64,000 bases of DNA from Mycobacterium uberis (GTDB taxonomy: Bacteria > Actinomycetota > Actinomycetes > Mycobacteriales > Mycobacteriaceae). The position numbers and the translations under genes were made by a program. The stretch is taken from positions 225,099 to 289,098 of the forward strand of contig NZ_QAYL01000006.1 of the NCBI RefSeq assembly GCF_003408705.1, read 5' to 3'. Positions 52,483 to 61,304 of the stretch are shown one piece after another (position 1 is the stretch's first letter; every line of letters starts with the position of its first letter). The notes under the pieces are model-generated. The model saw only the letters and a program-made list of their open reading frames with translations, did not search any database and had not been told where the DNA came from.

Positions 52483-53808
52483 ATGACATCACCAGCAAAG
52501 ATCAACACATTGCGAAAGCCGCCGTACAAGTTGGCTGGGGTCGCCTTGTTGGTCGTGGCTGTAGTGATTTTCAGCTTGGTCTATGGGCAGTTCCGAGGAA
52601 ATTTCACCTCTAAGGTCAAGTTAACGATGCTGGCCGATCGGGCTGGGTTGGTGATGGATCCGGGCTCGAAGGTCGTCTACAACGGAGCTGAGATTGGCCG
52701 GGTTACCAACATCTCGGAGACTGTGCGTGACGGCAGGCCGGCCGCCACATTCATCTTGGATGTGTATCCGCGGTACCTGTCTTTAATTCCCGCCAACGTG
52801 AACGCCGATATCAAGGCGACTACCGTTTTCGGCGGCAAATATGTGTCTTTGACGACGCCGAAAAAACCGTCGCTGAAAAGGCTCACACCACAGGCCGTAA
52901 TCGACGTTAGATCGGTGACCACGGAGATCAACACATTGTTTCAGACCATTATCTCGATTTCAGAGAAGGTGGATCCTGTCAAACTGAACCTGACGCTGAG
53001 CGCGGCCGCGCAATCACTGACTGGGCTGGGTGAGAAGTTCGGACAGTCAATTGTCAATGGCAACGCGATTCTTGATGACGTCAACCCGCAGCTGCTGCAG
53101 GCCCGTCACGACATCCAACAGCTGGCGACCCTGGGTGACGTTTATGCCAACGCAGCGCCGGATTTATTTGATTTCCTTAACAATTCGGTTGTCACATCAC
53201 GTACGATCAACCAACAGCAGAAGGACTTGGACCAAGTGTTATTGGCTGCGGCCGGGTTTGGCAACACCGGTACGGATCTCTTCCAGCGCGGGGGACCCTA
53301 TCTGGCGCGGTCCGCTGCCGACTTAGTGCCGACGGCCCAGTTACTGGACACTTACAGTCCGGCGATCTTCTGCACCTTGCGTAACTATCACGACATCGAG
53401 CCTAAGGCCGCTGCGATTCTCGGTGGCAACGGCTATTCTCTCAATGACCATATTGAGCTGTTGTCGGGACTGGGATTCATGCTAAACCCGACATCAGCGA
53501 TATCCATCCTTGGCGGAGGAGTCCTCTCACAAGGACTCCTAGCCCCGCTTGGGCTAGCAGGAGTGCTCAACGGGGCACCGAATCCTTACATCTATCCGGA
53601 GAATCTGCCGCGGGTGAACGCTCGCGGTGGGCCGGGGGGTGCACCAGGTTGCTGGCAGCAAATCACCCGCGATCTGTGGCCCGTGCCTGAGTTGGTCATG
53701 GACACAGGCAACAGCATTGCGCCGTACAATCATTTGGACGCCGGTTCGCCTTACGCCATAGAGTATGTTTGGGGCCGTCAAGTAGGGGATAACACAATCA
53801 ACCCATGA
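52483..53808 (+). CDS. mce1A: Mce1A, MCE-domain lipid-transport/cell-entry protein
   Basis: The founding mammalian-cell-entry protein, 441 residues, anchored by one N-terminal helix (AGVALLVVAVVIFSLVYGQF). The MCE domain covers about 40-115 (AGLVMDPGSKVVYNGAEIGR; ADIKATTVFGGKYVSLTTPK). A long helical section follows (VTTEINTLFQTIISISEKVD), then the conserved end VNARGGPGGAPGCWQQITRD and VWGRQVGDNTINP. It is about 13 residues shorter than M. tuberculosis Mce1A (454), the difference lying in the hydrophobic loop before GAPNPYIYPENLP. It overlaps mce1B by ATGA. The six Mce proteins form the periplasmic lipid tunnel. Confidence 0.97.
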   Translation: MTSPAKINTLRKPPYKLAGVALLVVAVVIFSLVYGQFRGNFTSKVKLTMLADRAGLVMDPGSKVVYNGAEIGRVTNISETVRDGRPAATFILDVYPRYLSLIPANVNADIKATTVFGGKYVSLTTPKKPSLKRLTPQAVIDVRSVTTEINTLFQTIISISEKVDPVKLNLTLSAAAQSLTGLGEKFGQSIVNGNAILDDVNPQLLQARHDIQQLATLGDVYANAAPDLFDFLNNSVVTSRTINQQQKDLDQVLLAAAGFGNTGTDLFQRGGPYLARSAADLVPTAQLLDTYSPAIFCTLRNYHDIEPKAAAILGGNGYSLNDHIELLSGLGFMLNPTSAISILGGGVLSQGLLAPLGLAGVLNGAPNPYIYPENLPRVNARGGPGGAPGCWQQITRDLWPVPELVMDTGNSIAPYNHLDAGSPYAIEYVWGRQVGDNTINP

Positions 53809-54845
53809 AAATCACCGGTACTGTCGTCCGACTCAGCATTTTTTCGTTGGTACTGTTGCTATTTACTGTGATGATCATTGTGGTGTTCGGTCAGATCCGT
53901 TTCGGCCGTACCAATGAGTACTCGGCGGAGTTCATCAGTATCAGTGGTCTGCGTGCGGGCCAATTTGTTCGCGCCTCGGGAGTGGAGATCGGTAAGGTTG
54001 ACTCTGTTGCGCTGATCGACGGCGGCAGGCGAGTGCGGGTGAAATTCAACGTCGACCGCTCGGTGCCGCTGTATCAGTCGACGACAGCACAGATCCGCTA
54101 CCTCGACTTGATTGGCAACCGCTACCTAGAGCTCAAGCGTGGCAAGGGTCAAGGGTCGGACAAGATAATGCAGCCGGGTGGATTCATCCCGCTGTCCCGG
54201 ACGTCGCCGGCGTTGGATCTCGACGCGCTGATTGGTGGTTTCAAACCGCTGTTTCGGGCGCTGGACCCAAACAAGGTCAACACCATAGCCTCGACCCTTG
54301 TCACCGTGCTTCAGGGCCAGGGAGGCGCTATCAACGATATTCTCGAGCAAACAGCTCAGCTTACCAGTGCTATTGGTGAGCGTGACCAGGCGATCGGTGA
54401 GGTGGTTAAGAACTTGAACATGGTTTTGGACACCACTGTTCGGCATCGCAAAGAATTCGACCAGACCGTCAACAATCTTGAGTTATTGATCACCGGGCTT
54501 AAGGATAACGGTGACCAATTAGCGGGTGGCTTTGCGCATATCAGCAACGCCGCGGGGACAGTGGCCGATCTGCTGGCCGAGGACCGCGAGTTGTTGCACA
54601 AATCGATCAACTATCTGGACGGGATTCAGCAGCCTCTGATCGATCAGCGGCAACAGCTCGAGGACTACCTTCGGAAGTTGCCGACCGCGTTGAACCAGAT
54701 CGGGCGCGCGATAGGCTCTTACGGGGACTTTGTGAACTTCTACTCCTGCGACATCACGCTCAAGATCAACGGGTTGCAGCCTGGCGGCCCTGTACGCACG
54801 GTCCGGCTTTTCCATCAGCCGACGGGTCGGTGCACGCCGCAATGA
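53805..54845 (+). CDS. mce1B: Mce1B, MCE-domain protein
   Basis: It is 346 residues, like M. tuberculosis Rv0170. The N-terminal membrane anchor is LSIFSLVLLLFTVMIIVVFG; the MCE domain starts ISISGLRAGQFVRASGVEIG and runs to IRYLDLIGNRYLELKRGKGQ; then a helical coiled section (VTVLQGQGGAINDILEQTAQ; FDQTVNNLELLITGLKDNGD), ending FHQPTGRCTPQ. The ATG overlaps the mce1A stop and its own TGA overlaps the mce1C ATG, so translation is coupled on both sides. Confidence 0.97.
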   Translation: MKITGTVVRLSIFSLVLLLFTVMIIVVFGQIRFGRTNEYSAEFISISGLRAGQFVRASGVEIGKVDSVALIDGGRRVRVKFNVDRSVPLYQSTTAQIRYLDLIGNRYLELKRGKGQGSDKIMQPGGFIPLSRTSPALDLDALIGGFKPLFRALDPNKVNTIASTLVTVLQGQGGAINDILEQTAQLTSAIGERDQAIGEVVKNLNMVLDTTVRHRKEFDQTVNNLELLITGLKDNGDQLAGGFAHISNAAGTVADLLAEDRELLHKSINYLDGIQQPLIDQRQQLEDYLRKLPTALNQIGRAIGSYGDFVNFYSCDITLKINGLQPGGPVRTVRLFHQPTGRCTPQ

Positions 54846-56269
54846 GAACGCTGGAGCCCCCCAATCGACTTCGCATCGGGCTCATGGGGATCCTGGTGGT
54901 AATGCTTTTGATCGGCGTGGGTCAAAGCTTCGCCAGTGTCCCGATCTTGTTCGCCCGGCCCAGCTACTACGGACAGTTCATCGACACCAGCGGACTTAAC
55001 AAGGGTGACAAGGTGCGCGTTGCCGGCATGGATGTCGGCAAGGTGGAGTCACTAAAGATCGACAGTGACCACGTTGTGATCAAGTTCTCCATCGGCACCA
55101 ATAGCATCGGCACCGAGAGCCGGTTGGGAATCCGCACTGACACCATCCTTGGCAGGAAGGTCCTTGAGATCGAGGCACGCGGCAACCAGCCGCTACGGCC
55201 CGGGGATAGTTTACCGCTGAGCCAGAGTGCGACTCCTTATCAGATCTACGATGCGTTCTTGGACGTGACCAAGGCTGCGTCAGGCTGGAACATAGACACC
55301 GTCAAGCAGTCGCTGAAGGTGCTGTCGGAAACCATTGATCAGACCTACCCGCACCTCAGCGTTGCACTCGATGGTGTGGCCAAGTTCTCCGACACCATTG
55401 TCAAACGCGATGGGGAGATCAAACACCTGCTTGAGCAGTCCAATCAGGTGGCCAGTGTTCTCGGTGACCGTAGCACGCAGGTGGACCGGTTGTTGGTCAA
55501 CACCAAGACCTTGCTCGCGGCGTTCAACGAACGCGGGCGTGCTATCGATGCGTTGTTGAACAATGTCGCTGCGTTCTCGGCCCAGGTGCAAGGACTGATC
55601 AACGAAAACCCGAATTTCAATCACGTGCTGGAACAGCTGCACCAGCTGAGCGGTATCTTGGTCCAGCGCAAAGACGACCTGGCTAATGATCTCATTCAGG
55701 TCGGCGCCTTCCTGCCATCGTTGAATGAAGCCATCGGGTCGGGACCTTTCTTCAAAGTGGTCCTGCACAATCTGGCGCCATATCAGATTCTGCAGCCGTG
55801 GGTTGATGCCGCGTTCAAGAAGCGCGGCATCAACCCCGAGGACTTCTGGCGCAGCGCTGGGCTGCCGGAATTCCAGTTCCCCGACCCCCACGGCAACCGT
55901 TTCCCCAATGGCGCACCATCTCCTGCGCTGCCGGTGCTGGAGGGTATTCCGGAGCATCCGGGACCGGCCGTTCCACCGGGATCGCCATGTTCCTATACAC
56001 CGGCGCATCCGGGCGACAATGTAACCATCGGGGATGAGGTTCTGTCGCGACCGTGGAATCCGCTCCCGTGTGCCGGTGCGACCACCGGTCCGTATGGTGG
56101 GCCCACCTTCCCTGCGCCAATCGACGTTCAAACGTCGACGTTGAACCCCGATGGGTTGCCTCCAGGTCCACCGGCACCGCCCGAGTTTAAGGCACAGTTG
56201 CCGGCCTCGTTCATTAACTCGGGAGACACGGGAGTCAGTAGTGGTGTCACGGAAGGTAGTCAGACTTGA
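54842..56269 (+). CDS. mce1C: Mce1C, MCE-domain protein
   Basis: It is 475 residues from the ATG at 54842 (ATGA overlap with mce1B); the frame opens four codons earlier but MRTLEPPNRLRIGLM is the family start. It has one membrane anchor (MGILVVMLLIGVGQSFAS), an MCE domain (DTSGLNKGDKVRVAGMDVGK; RIRTDTILGRKVLEIEAR-like), a helical section (VASVLGDRSTQVDRLLVNTK) and a proline-rich C-terminus (PALPVLEGIPEHPGPAVPPG, CSYTPAHPGD). The proline-rich tail is about 40 residues shorter than that of M. tuberculosis Mce1C (515 as I recall). It ends in a TGA overlapping the TTG of mce1D. Confidence 0.96.
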   Translation: MRTLEPPNRLRIGLMGILVVMLLIGVGQSFASVPILFARPSYYGQFIDTSGLNKGDKVRVAGMDVGKVESLKIDSDHVVIKFSIGTNSIGTESRLGIRTDTILGRKVLEIEARGNQPLRPGDSLPLSQSATPYQIYDAFLDVTKAASGWNIDTVKQSLKVLSETIDQTYPHLSVALDGVAKFSDTIVKRDGEIKHLLEQSNQVASVLGDRSTQVDRLLVNTKTLLAAFNERGRAIDALLNNVAAFSAQVQGLINENPNFNHVLEQLHQLSGILVQRKDDLANDLIQVGAFLPSLNEAIGSGPFFKVVLHNLAPYQILQPWVDAAFKKRGINPEDFWRSAGLPEFQFPDPHGNRFPNGAPSPALPVLEGIPEHPGPAVPPGSPCSYTPAHPGDNVTIGDEVLSRPWNPLPCAGATTGPYGGPTFPAPIDVQTSTLNPDGLPPGPPAPPEFKAQLPASFINSGDTGVSSGVTEGSQT

Positions 56270-57876
56270 ATGCTATTTTCGGTATCCGTGATTTGAAGCC
56301 ATCGAGGCGGTTACGAACAGCGGTGATTATCGGATCGCTGTTGGTGGTAGTAGTCCTTGTCGTCGGGTTCGTTGGTTGGAGGCTTTACCAGAAGCTGACA
56401 AACAACACCGTTGTTGCCTATTTCCCTGCTGTGAACGCGCTCTACACCGGCGACAAGGTTCAGATCATGGGCTTACGCGTCGGGTCGATCGATTCGATCG
56501 TGCCGGCCGGCGACAAAATGAAGGTTACTTTTCACTATCAGAACAAGTACAAAGTTCCGGCCAACGTCTCCGCGGTGGTCCTCAATCCGACCTTGGTGGC
56601 GTCCCGCTCGATTCAGTTGGAGCCGCCCTACAAGGGTGGCCCTTTGTTGGGAGATAACGCGGTGATCCCGATCGAGCGCACGCAGGTGCCGGTGGAGTGG
56701 GACGAGCTGCGGGACAGCGTCACCAACATTATCTCCAAACTCGGCCCGACCAAAGAGCAGCCGAGAGGTCCGTTCGGTGACGTCATCGAATCGTTTGCCG
56801 ATGGGCTGGCCGGCAAGGGCAAGAAAATTAACACCACGTTGGACAGCCTTTCGCGGGCGTTGACTGCATTGAATGAGGGGCGTGGCGACTTTTTCGCGGT
56901 GTTACGGAGTCTGGCGTTGTTCGTCAACGCACTGCATACCGACGATCATCAGTTTGTTGCTTTGAACCAAAACCTGGCCGACTTAACCACTCGACTTGTG
57001 CACTCCGACACTGACCTGTCCAATGCGTTACAGCAGTTCGACAGTCTGCTTTCCACGGTGCGCCCTTTCCTTATTAAGAACCGCGAAGTGCTGGCTACCG
57101 ATGTTAAGAACCTGGACACCGTGACCACCACGATAGTTCAGCCGGAGCCGTTGAACGGGGTGGAAACCTTCCTGCACGTCGCTCCTACGGCAGCATCAAA
57201 TCTCAACCAGATTTACCACCCGGCGCACGGTTCCGTTGTCGGTGTGCCGACGATTTCCAACTTCGCGAATCCGATGCAGTTCATTTGCAGCGCGATTCAG
57301 GCTGGCAGCCGATTGGGATATCAGGAGTCTGCCGAACTTTGTGCGCAATATCTTTCGCCAGTCTTGGACGCGATCAAGTTTAACTACCTCCCCTTCGGTT
57401 TGAACCTTTTAAACACGGCGGAGGTGCTTCCCAAGGAGGTCGCCTACTCCGAGCCGCGGCTGCAGCCACCGAACGGGTACAAGGACACCACTGTCCCGGG
57501 GATCTGGGTGCCGGACACTCAGCTGTCACATCGCAACGTCCAACCTGGCTGGATCGTCGCCCCGGGAATGCAAGGGCAGCAGGTCGGGCCGATTACGGCG
57601 AGCCTGCTGACCCCCGATTCGCTGGCTGAACTCATGGGTGGCCCGAACATCGCGTCTATTCAATCCAACCTGCAGACGCCGCCGGGACCGCCTAACGCGT
57701 ACGATGAGAATCCAATTCTGCCACCCATCGGCTTGCAGGCGTCGGTGCCGATACCGCCGCCACCGCCAGGACCGAATGTGGTGCCTGGTCCGGTTGCTCC
57801 AACGCCGGCGCCAATAGCGCCAGCGGCTAACGCCGGCGGCCCACAGCTACCCGCTGAGATAGGTGCGGGACAATGA
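56266..57876 (+). CDS. mce1D: Mce1D, MCE-domain protein
   Basis: It is 536 residues. The start is a TTG at 56266 overlapping the mce1C stop (TTGA), giving MNAIFGIRDLKPSRR; an ATG at 56270 is out of frame. It has an anchor helix (VIIGSLLVVVVLVVGFVGWR), an MCE domain (AVNALYTGDKVQIMGLRVGS; LVASRSIQLEPPYKGGPLLG), a helical section (LTALNEGRGDFFAVLRSLAL), CSAIQAGSRLGYQESAELCA, and a proline-rich C-terminus (VPIPPPPPGPNVVPGPVAPT). It is complete with no lesions and overlaps lprK by four bases. Confidence 0.96.
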   Translation: MNAIFGIRDLKPSRRLRTAVIIGSLLVVVVLVVGFVGWRLYQKLTNNTVVAYFPAVNALYTGDKVQIMGLRVGSIDSIVPAGDKMKVTFHYQNKYKVPANVSAVVLNPTLVASRSIQLEPPYKGGPLLGDNAVIPIERTQVPVEWDELRDSVTNIISKLGPTKEQPRGPFGDVIESFADGLAGKGKKINTTLDSLSRALTALNEGRGDFFAVLRSLALFVNALHTDDHQFVALNQNLADLTTRLVHSDTDLSNALQQFDSLLSTVRPFLIKNREVLATDVKNLDTVTTTIVQPEPLNGVETFLHVAPTAASNLNQIYHPAHGSVVGVPTISNFANPMQFICSAIQAGSRLGYQESAELCAQYLSPVLDAIKFNYLPFGLNLLNTAEVLPKEVAYSEPRLQPPNGYKDTTVPGIWVPDTQLSHRNVQPGWIVAPGMQGQQVGPITASLLTPDSLAELMGGPNIASIQSNLQTPPGPPNAYDENPILPPIGLQASVPIPPPPPGPNVVPGPVAPTPAPIAPAANAGGPQLPAEIGAGQ

Positions 57877-59087
57877 GGTGCCTGATGGGTAAGCTAACCA
57901 ATTTGGCACCGAGGCGCGCGATGAGCGTGGTACGTGTGAGCAGACTGTGTCACCGGGCCTGGCAGGGGTTGGTGTTACTGGTGGTCGCGTTGTTGCTGAG
58001 CTCGTGTAGTTGGCGTGGAATTTCTAATGTCTCAATTCCAGGTGGTCCGGGCAGCGGCAAAGGGTCCTACACCATCTACGTGCAGATGCCGGACACACTG
58101 GCAATCAACGGTAACAGCAAGGTCATGGTTGCCGACGTCACAGTTGGTTCGATACGCGCCATCAACTTGAAGAACTGGGTAGCCACCCTGACGCTAGGTT
58201 TAAACAGGGATGTCAAGTTACCGAAGAACGCCACCGCCAAGATTGGCCAGACCAGTTTGTTGGGCTCTCAGCATGTGGAGCTGGCTGCACCGGCAAACCC
58301 GTCGCCAGAACTGCTTAAGGATGGCGACACCATACCGCTGAAAAATTCGTCGGCGTTCCCCACCACCGAGCAAACACTGGCCAGTATCTCCCTGATCTTG
58401 CGCGGTGGTGGCATCCCGAACCTGGAAACGCTGACGAACGAGGTCTTCAACTTTTTCCACGGGCGAGGCGATCAGATCCACGCCTTTCTAACAAAGCTGG
58501 ATACCTTTGTAAGCCAGCTCAATCAGCAACGTGATGACATCACCCACGCCATCAACTCGACCAACCGGCTGTTGACCTATGTGGGTAGCCGCTCCGATGT
58601 CCTTGATCGAGTGCTGACTGACATTCCGCCGCTGATCAAGCATTTCGCCGACACCAAGAACTTGCTCATCAACACTACCGATTCGGTTGGACAGCTCAGC
58701 CAGGCTGCCGATCAGTACTTGTCGGAGGTGCGTGGCCCCCTGCACACCAATCTGCAAGCGCTGGGATGCCCACTGCGGGAACTCAGCCGGGCCTCACCGT
58801 ATCTGGTGGGCGCGCTGAAGTTGATTTTAACCCAGCCGTTCGACGTCGACACCGTTCCGAAGATTATGCGGGGCGACTATCAGAATGTGTCACTGACGCT
58901 GGACGTAACTTACAGTGCCATGGACAACGCGGTGCTGACTGGTACCGGATTGTCTGGGGCTCTCCGTGCTCTCGAGCAGTCGTTTGGTCGCGATCCTGAG
59001 ACGATGATTCCTGATGTTCGCTACACGCCGAACCCCAATGATGCACCCGGTGGACCGTTGGTGGAAAGGGCAGATAGACGATGCTGA
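57873..59087 (+). CDS. lprK: Mce1E lipoprotein LprK
   Basis: The lipoprotein member of the Mce1 hexamer. The frame from ATG 57873 (ATGA overlap with mce1D) gives 404 residues and a lipobox LLLSSC with Cys45. In-frame ATGs at 57885 and 57921 would place that Cys at 41 or 29; MSVVRVSRLCHRAWQGLVLL from 57921 resembles the M. tuberculosis start, so 57921 is possible. The MCE domain contains YTIYVQMPDTLAINGNSKVM and TAKIGQTSLLGSQHVELAAP. The C-terminus reads GALRALEQSFGRDPETMIPD. Lipid attachment at the Cys is inferred from the motif. Confidence 0.94.
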   Translation: MRCLMGKLTNLAPRRAMSVVRVSRLCHRAWQGLVLLVVALLLSSCSWRGISNVSIPGGPGSGKGSYTIYVQMPDTLAINGNSKVMVADVTVGSIRAINLKNWVATLTLGLNRDVKLPKNATAKIGQTSLLGSQHVELAAPANPSPELLKDGDTIPLKNSSAFPTTEQTLASISLILRGGGIPNLETLTNEVFNFFHGRGDQIHAFLTKLDTFVSQLNQQRDDITHAINSTNRLLTYVGSRSDVLDRVLTDIPPLIKHFADTKNLLINTTDSVGQLSQAADQYLSEVRGPLHTNLQALGCPLRELSRASPYLVGALKLILTQPFDVDTVPKIMRGDYQNVSLTLDVTYSAMDNAVLTGTGLSGALRALEQSFGRDPETMIPDVRYTPNPNDAPGGPLVERADRRC

Positions 59088-60631
59088 CTGCTTTCATCAG
59101 ACGCCAACTTGTCCTGTTCGGCATCCTGACCATTATCTCGCTGACTGTCCTAGGTGTGTACTACTTGCAGATTCCAAGCCTGGTAGGTATTGGCCGGTAT
59201 TCGCTGAAGGCGGAGCTTCCCGCAACGGGCGGGCTGTATCCGACGGCTAATGTGACCTATCGTGGCATAACTATCGGGAGGGTTACCGGTGTTGAGCCGA
59301 CCGCAACGGGCGCCGAGGCGACTATGAGTATCGACAGTCGCTACAAGGTCCCGATCGATGCGTCGGCGAATGTACACTCGGTGTCAGCGGTTGGTGAGCA
59401 GTACTTGGATTTGGTGTCGACCGGGAACCCTGGCAAGTACTTGGCCCCCGGACAAACCATCATCAAGGGTACTGTGCCCAGTGAGATCGGGCCGGCACTG
59501 GACTCCGTTAATCGAGGGCTTGCCGCGTTGCCCAGGGAAAAGATCGGCTCGTTGCTCGACGAGACAGCGCAAGCAGTTGGCGGGTTGGGGCCGGCACTGC
59601 AACGGTTGGTCGATTCTGCTCAGACGATTGTGGGCGATTTCAAGACCAACATCACCGATGTCAACGACATCATCCAAAACTCTAGGTCGATCCTGGACAG
59701 CCAAGTTCAATCCGGCAGTGCGATTGAGCGCTGGGCGCACAACCTGCACGTCCTAGCGGCGCAGAGTGCACAACAAGATCAGCATCTGAAAAGCATTCTT
59801 TCCCAAGCAGCGCCGACTGTCGATGAGGTTAACGCAATATTCAGCGACGTGCGGGATTCACTGCCGCAGACGCTGGCCAATCTCGAGATTGTGATCGATA
59901 TGCTCAAGCGCTACCACAACGGTGTCGAGCAGATGTTGGTGTTTCTGCCGCAGGGTGCTTCGATTACGCAAACGGTGGCGGTGTCGTTCCCGAATATGGC
60001 CGCGCTTGACTTGGCGTTTTCGTTCAACCAGCCGCCGCCCTGTCTGACTGGCTTCATTCCGGCAGCGGAGTGGCGGTCGCCGGCGGACACTAGCCTGCAG
60101 CCGTTGCCAGTCGGCACGTACTGCAAGATCCCGATGGACACGCCAGCCAACAGCGTACGCGGATCACGAAACATCCCGTGCGTTGATGTCCCGGGCAAGC
60201 GGGCGGCTTCGCCACGGGAATGTCGCGATCCCAAACCGTACGTTCCGCTGGGGACCAACCCTTGGTTCGGCGACCCGAATCAGCTCCTGACTTGCCCGGC
60301 GCCCGGAGCGCGCTGTGATCAGCCAGTCAAGCCAGGTTTGGTGATCCCAGCGCCGACGGTTGACAACGGCGTGAATCCGGCGCCTGCGGATCGACTGCCA
60401 GGGATACCTCTGCCGGTCAGCGACCCCTTGTCGCGGCCACGATCGGGTAGCGTGCAGTGCAACGGACAACAGCCTAACTCATGTGTCTACACCCCGGGCC
60501 GGCTTCCCTCTGCCGTATACAGTCCCCAAAGCGGTGAGCTGGTTGGGCCCGACGGAGTGAAATACTCCGTCGAAAACTCGACCGAAATAGGAGACGACGG
60601 ATGGAAGGAGATGCTGGCGCCAGCCGGCTGA
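59081..60631 (+). CDS. mce1F: Mce1F, MCE-domain protein
   Basis: It is 516 residues, matching Rv0174 (515). The ATG at 59081 overlaps lprK by 7 bases. It has an anchor helix (LVLFGILTIISLTVLGVYYL), an MCE domain (LPATGGLYPTANVTYRGITI; VPIDASANVHSVSAVGEQYL), a helical section (LVDSAQTIVGDFKTNITDVN) and a C-terminal proline- and cysteine-rich region (FSFNQPPPCLTGFIPAAEWR, CNGQQPNSCVYTPGRLPSAV). It ends at 60631, 31 bases past the start of the next gene, so the accessory genes are translationally linked. Confidence 0.96.
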   Translation: MLTAFIRRQLVLFGILTIISLTVLGVYYLQIPSLVGIGRYSLKAELPATGGLYPTANVTYRGITIGRVTGVEPTATGAEATMSIDSRYKVPIDASANVHSVSAVGEQYLDLVSTGNPGKYLAPGQTIIKGTVPSEIGPALDSVNRGLAALPREKIGSLLDETAQAVGGLGPALQRLVDSAQTIVGDFKTNITDVNDIIQNSRSILDSQVQSGSAIERWAHNLHVLAAQSAQQDQHLKSILSQAAPTVDEVNAIFSDVRDSLPQTLANLEIVIDMLKRYHNGVEQMLVFLPQGASITQTVAVSFPNMAALDLAFSFNQPPPCLTGFIPAAEWRSPADTSLQPLPVGTYCKIPMDTPANSVRGSRNIPCVDVPGKRAASPRECRDPKPYVPLGTNPWFGDPNQLLTCPAPGARCDQPVKPGLVIPAPTVDNGVNPAPADRLPGIPLPVSDPLSRPRSGSVQCNGQQPNSCVYTPGRLPSAVYSPQSGELVGPDGVKYSVENSTEIGDDGWKEMLAPAG

Positions 60632-61302
60632 GTCTCCCACCGATGTCGATGCTTTGTCGTCTGCGTATGCTCTCCCGGAGATCAGGTAAGAGAATTCGAC
60701 AGGGCGCCAAGCTTGTGGCCGACCAGGCCAGCACCGAGCCGACCATCGAGGAGTTGCCAGCATCAGAAGTCGCAACCGACATTTCGGGTGTTAGGTTCAA
60801 CCGGTCGCGTCTAGGTCGCAGGTGGCTTGCGGGTATCGCTGTGACGCTTTTCCTAACCGCCAGCGGAATAGGGGCCGGTGGCTACTGCGCGCTGCGTTAT
60901 CATCAGGACAGCCAAACGATAGCGCGCAACGACGCCGTGGCGCTGAAAGCGGCGATGGATTGTGTCGTGGCGACACAAGCGCCAGACACTAACGCGATGG
61001 CGGCCAGTGAACAGAAGATCATCGACTGTGGTACCGATGCTTTCCGCTCCCAAGCTCTGCTCTACACGAGCATGCTTGTTCAGGCATATCAGGCTGCGAA
61101 CGTACACGTTCAGGTGTCCGATGTGAGGGCAGCGGTTGAGCGCAACAACAACGACGGTTCCATCGATGTGCTCGTCGCACTCCGCGTCAAGTTATCTAGC
61201 GACCAGGCGCAAGGCCAAGAAACCGGCTACCGCTTACGGGTGAAAATGGCGTTTGCTGAAGGCCAGTACAAGATCGCCAATCTCGATCAGGTGACAAAGT
61301 AG
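60601..61302 (+). CDS. mam1A: Mce-associated membrane protein Mam1A (Rv0175 family)
   Basis: It is 233 residues from an ATG at 60601 with a clear AGGAG ribosome site (the site and start lie inside mce1F). A variable, charged N-terminus is followed by a single transmembrane helix (LAGIAVTLFLTASGIGAGGY) and a periplasmic NTF2-like domain (QALLYTSMLVQAYQAANVHV; AAVERNNNDGSIDVLVALRV; AEGQYKIANLDQVTK). Such accessory proteins (Mam/Mas) stabilise or assist the Mce complex; OrfI-like members interact with LucA in M. tuberculosis. Confidence 0.92.
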   Translation: MEGDAGASRLSLPPMSMLCRLRMLSRRSGKRIRQGAKLVADQASTEPTIEELPASEVATDISGVRFNRSRLGRRWLAGIAVTLFLTASGIGAGGYCALRYHQDSQTIARNDAVALKAAMDCVVATQAPDTNAMAASEQKIIDCGTDAFRSQALLYTSMLVQAYQAANVHVQVSDVRAAVERNNNDGSIDVLVALRVKLSSDQAQGQETGYRLRVKMAFAEGQYKIANLDQVTK

Positions 61303-61304
61303 CG

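Noticed and set aside
52677..52934. Reverse-strand small frames within mce1A considered as antisense small proteins
   Set aside because: No ribosome sites, and they coincide with strongly conserved sense codons of the MCE domain.
55280..56131. 283-codon minus-strand open frame
   Set aside because: It lies wholly antisense to mce1C, whose MCE domain and overlaps with neighbours are unambiguous.
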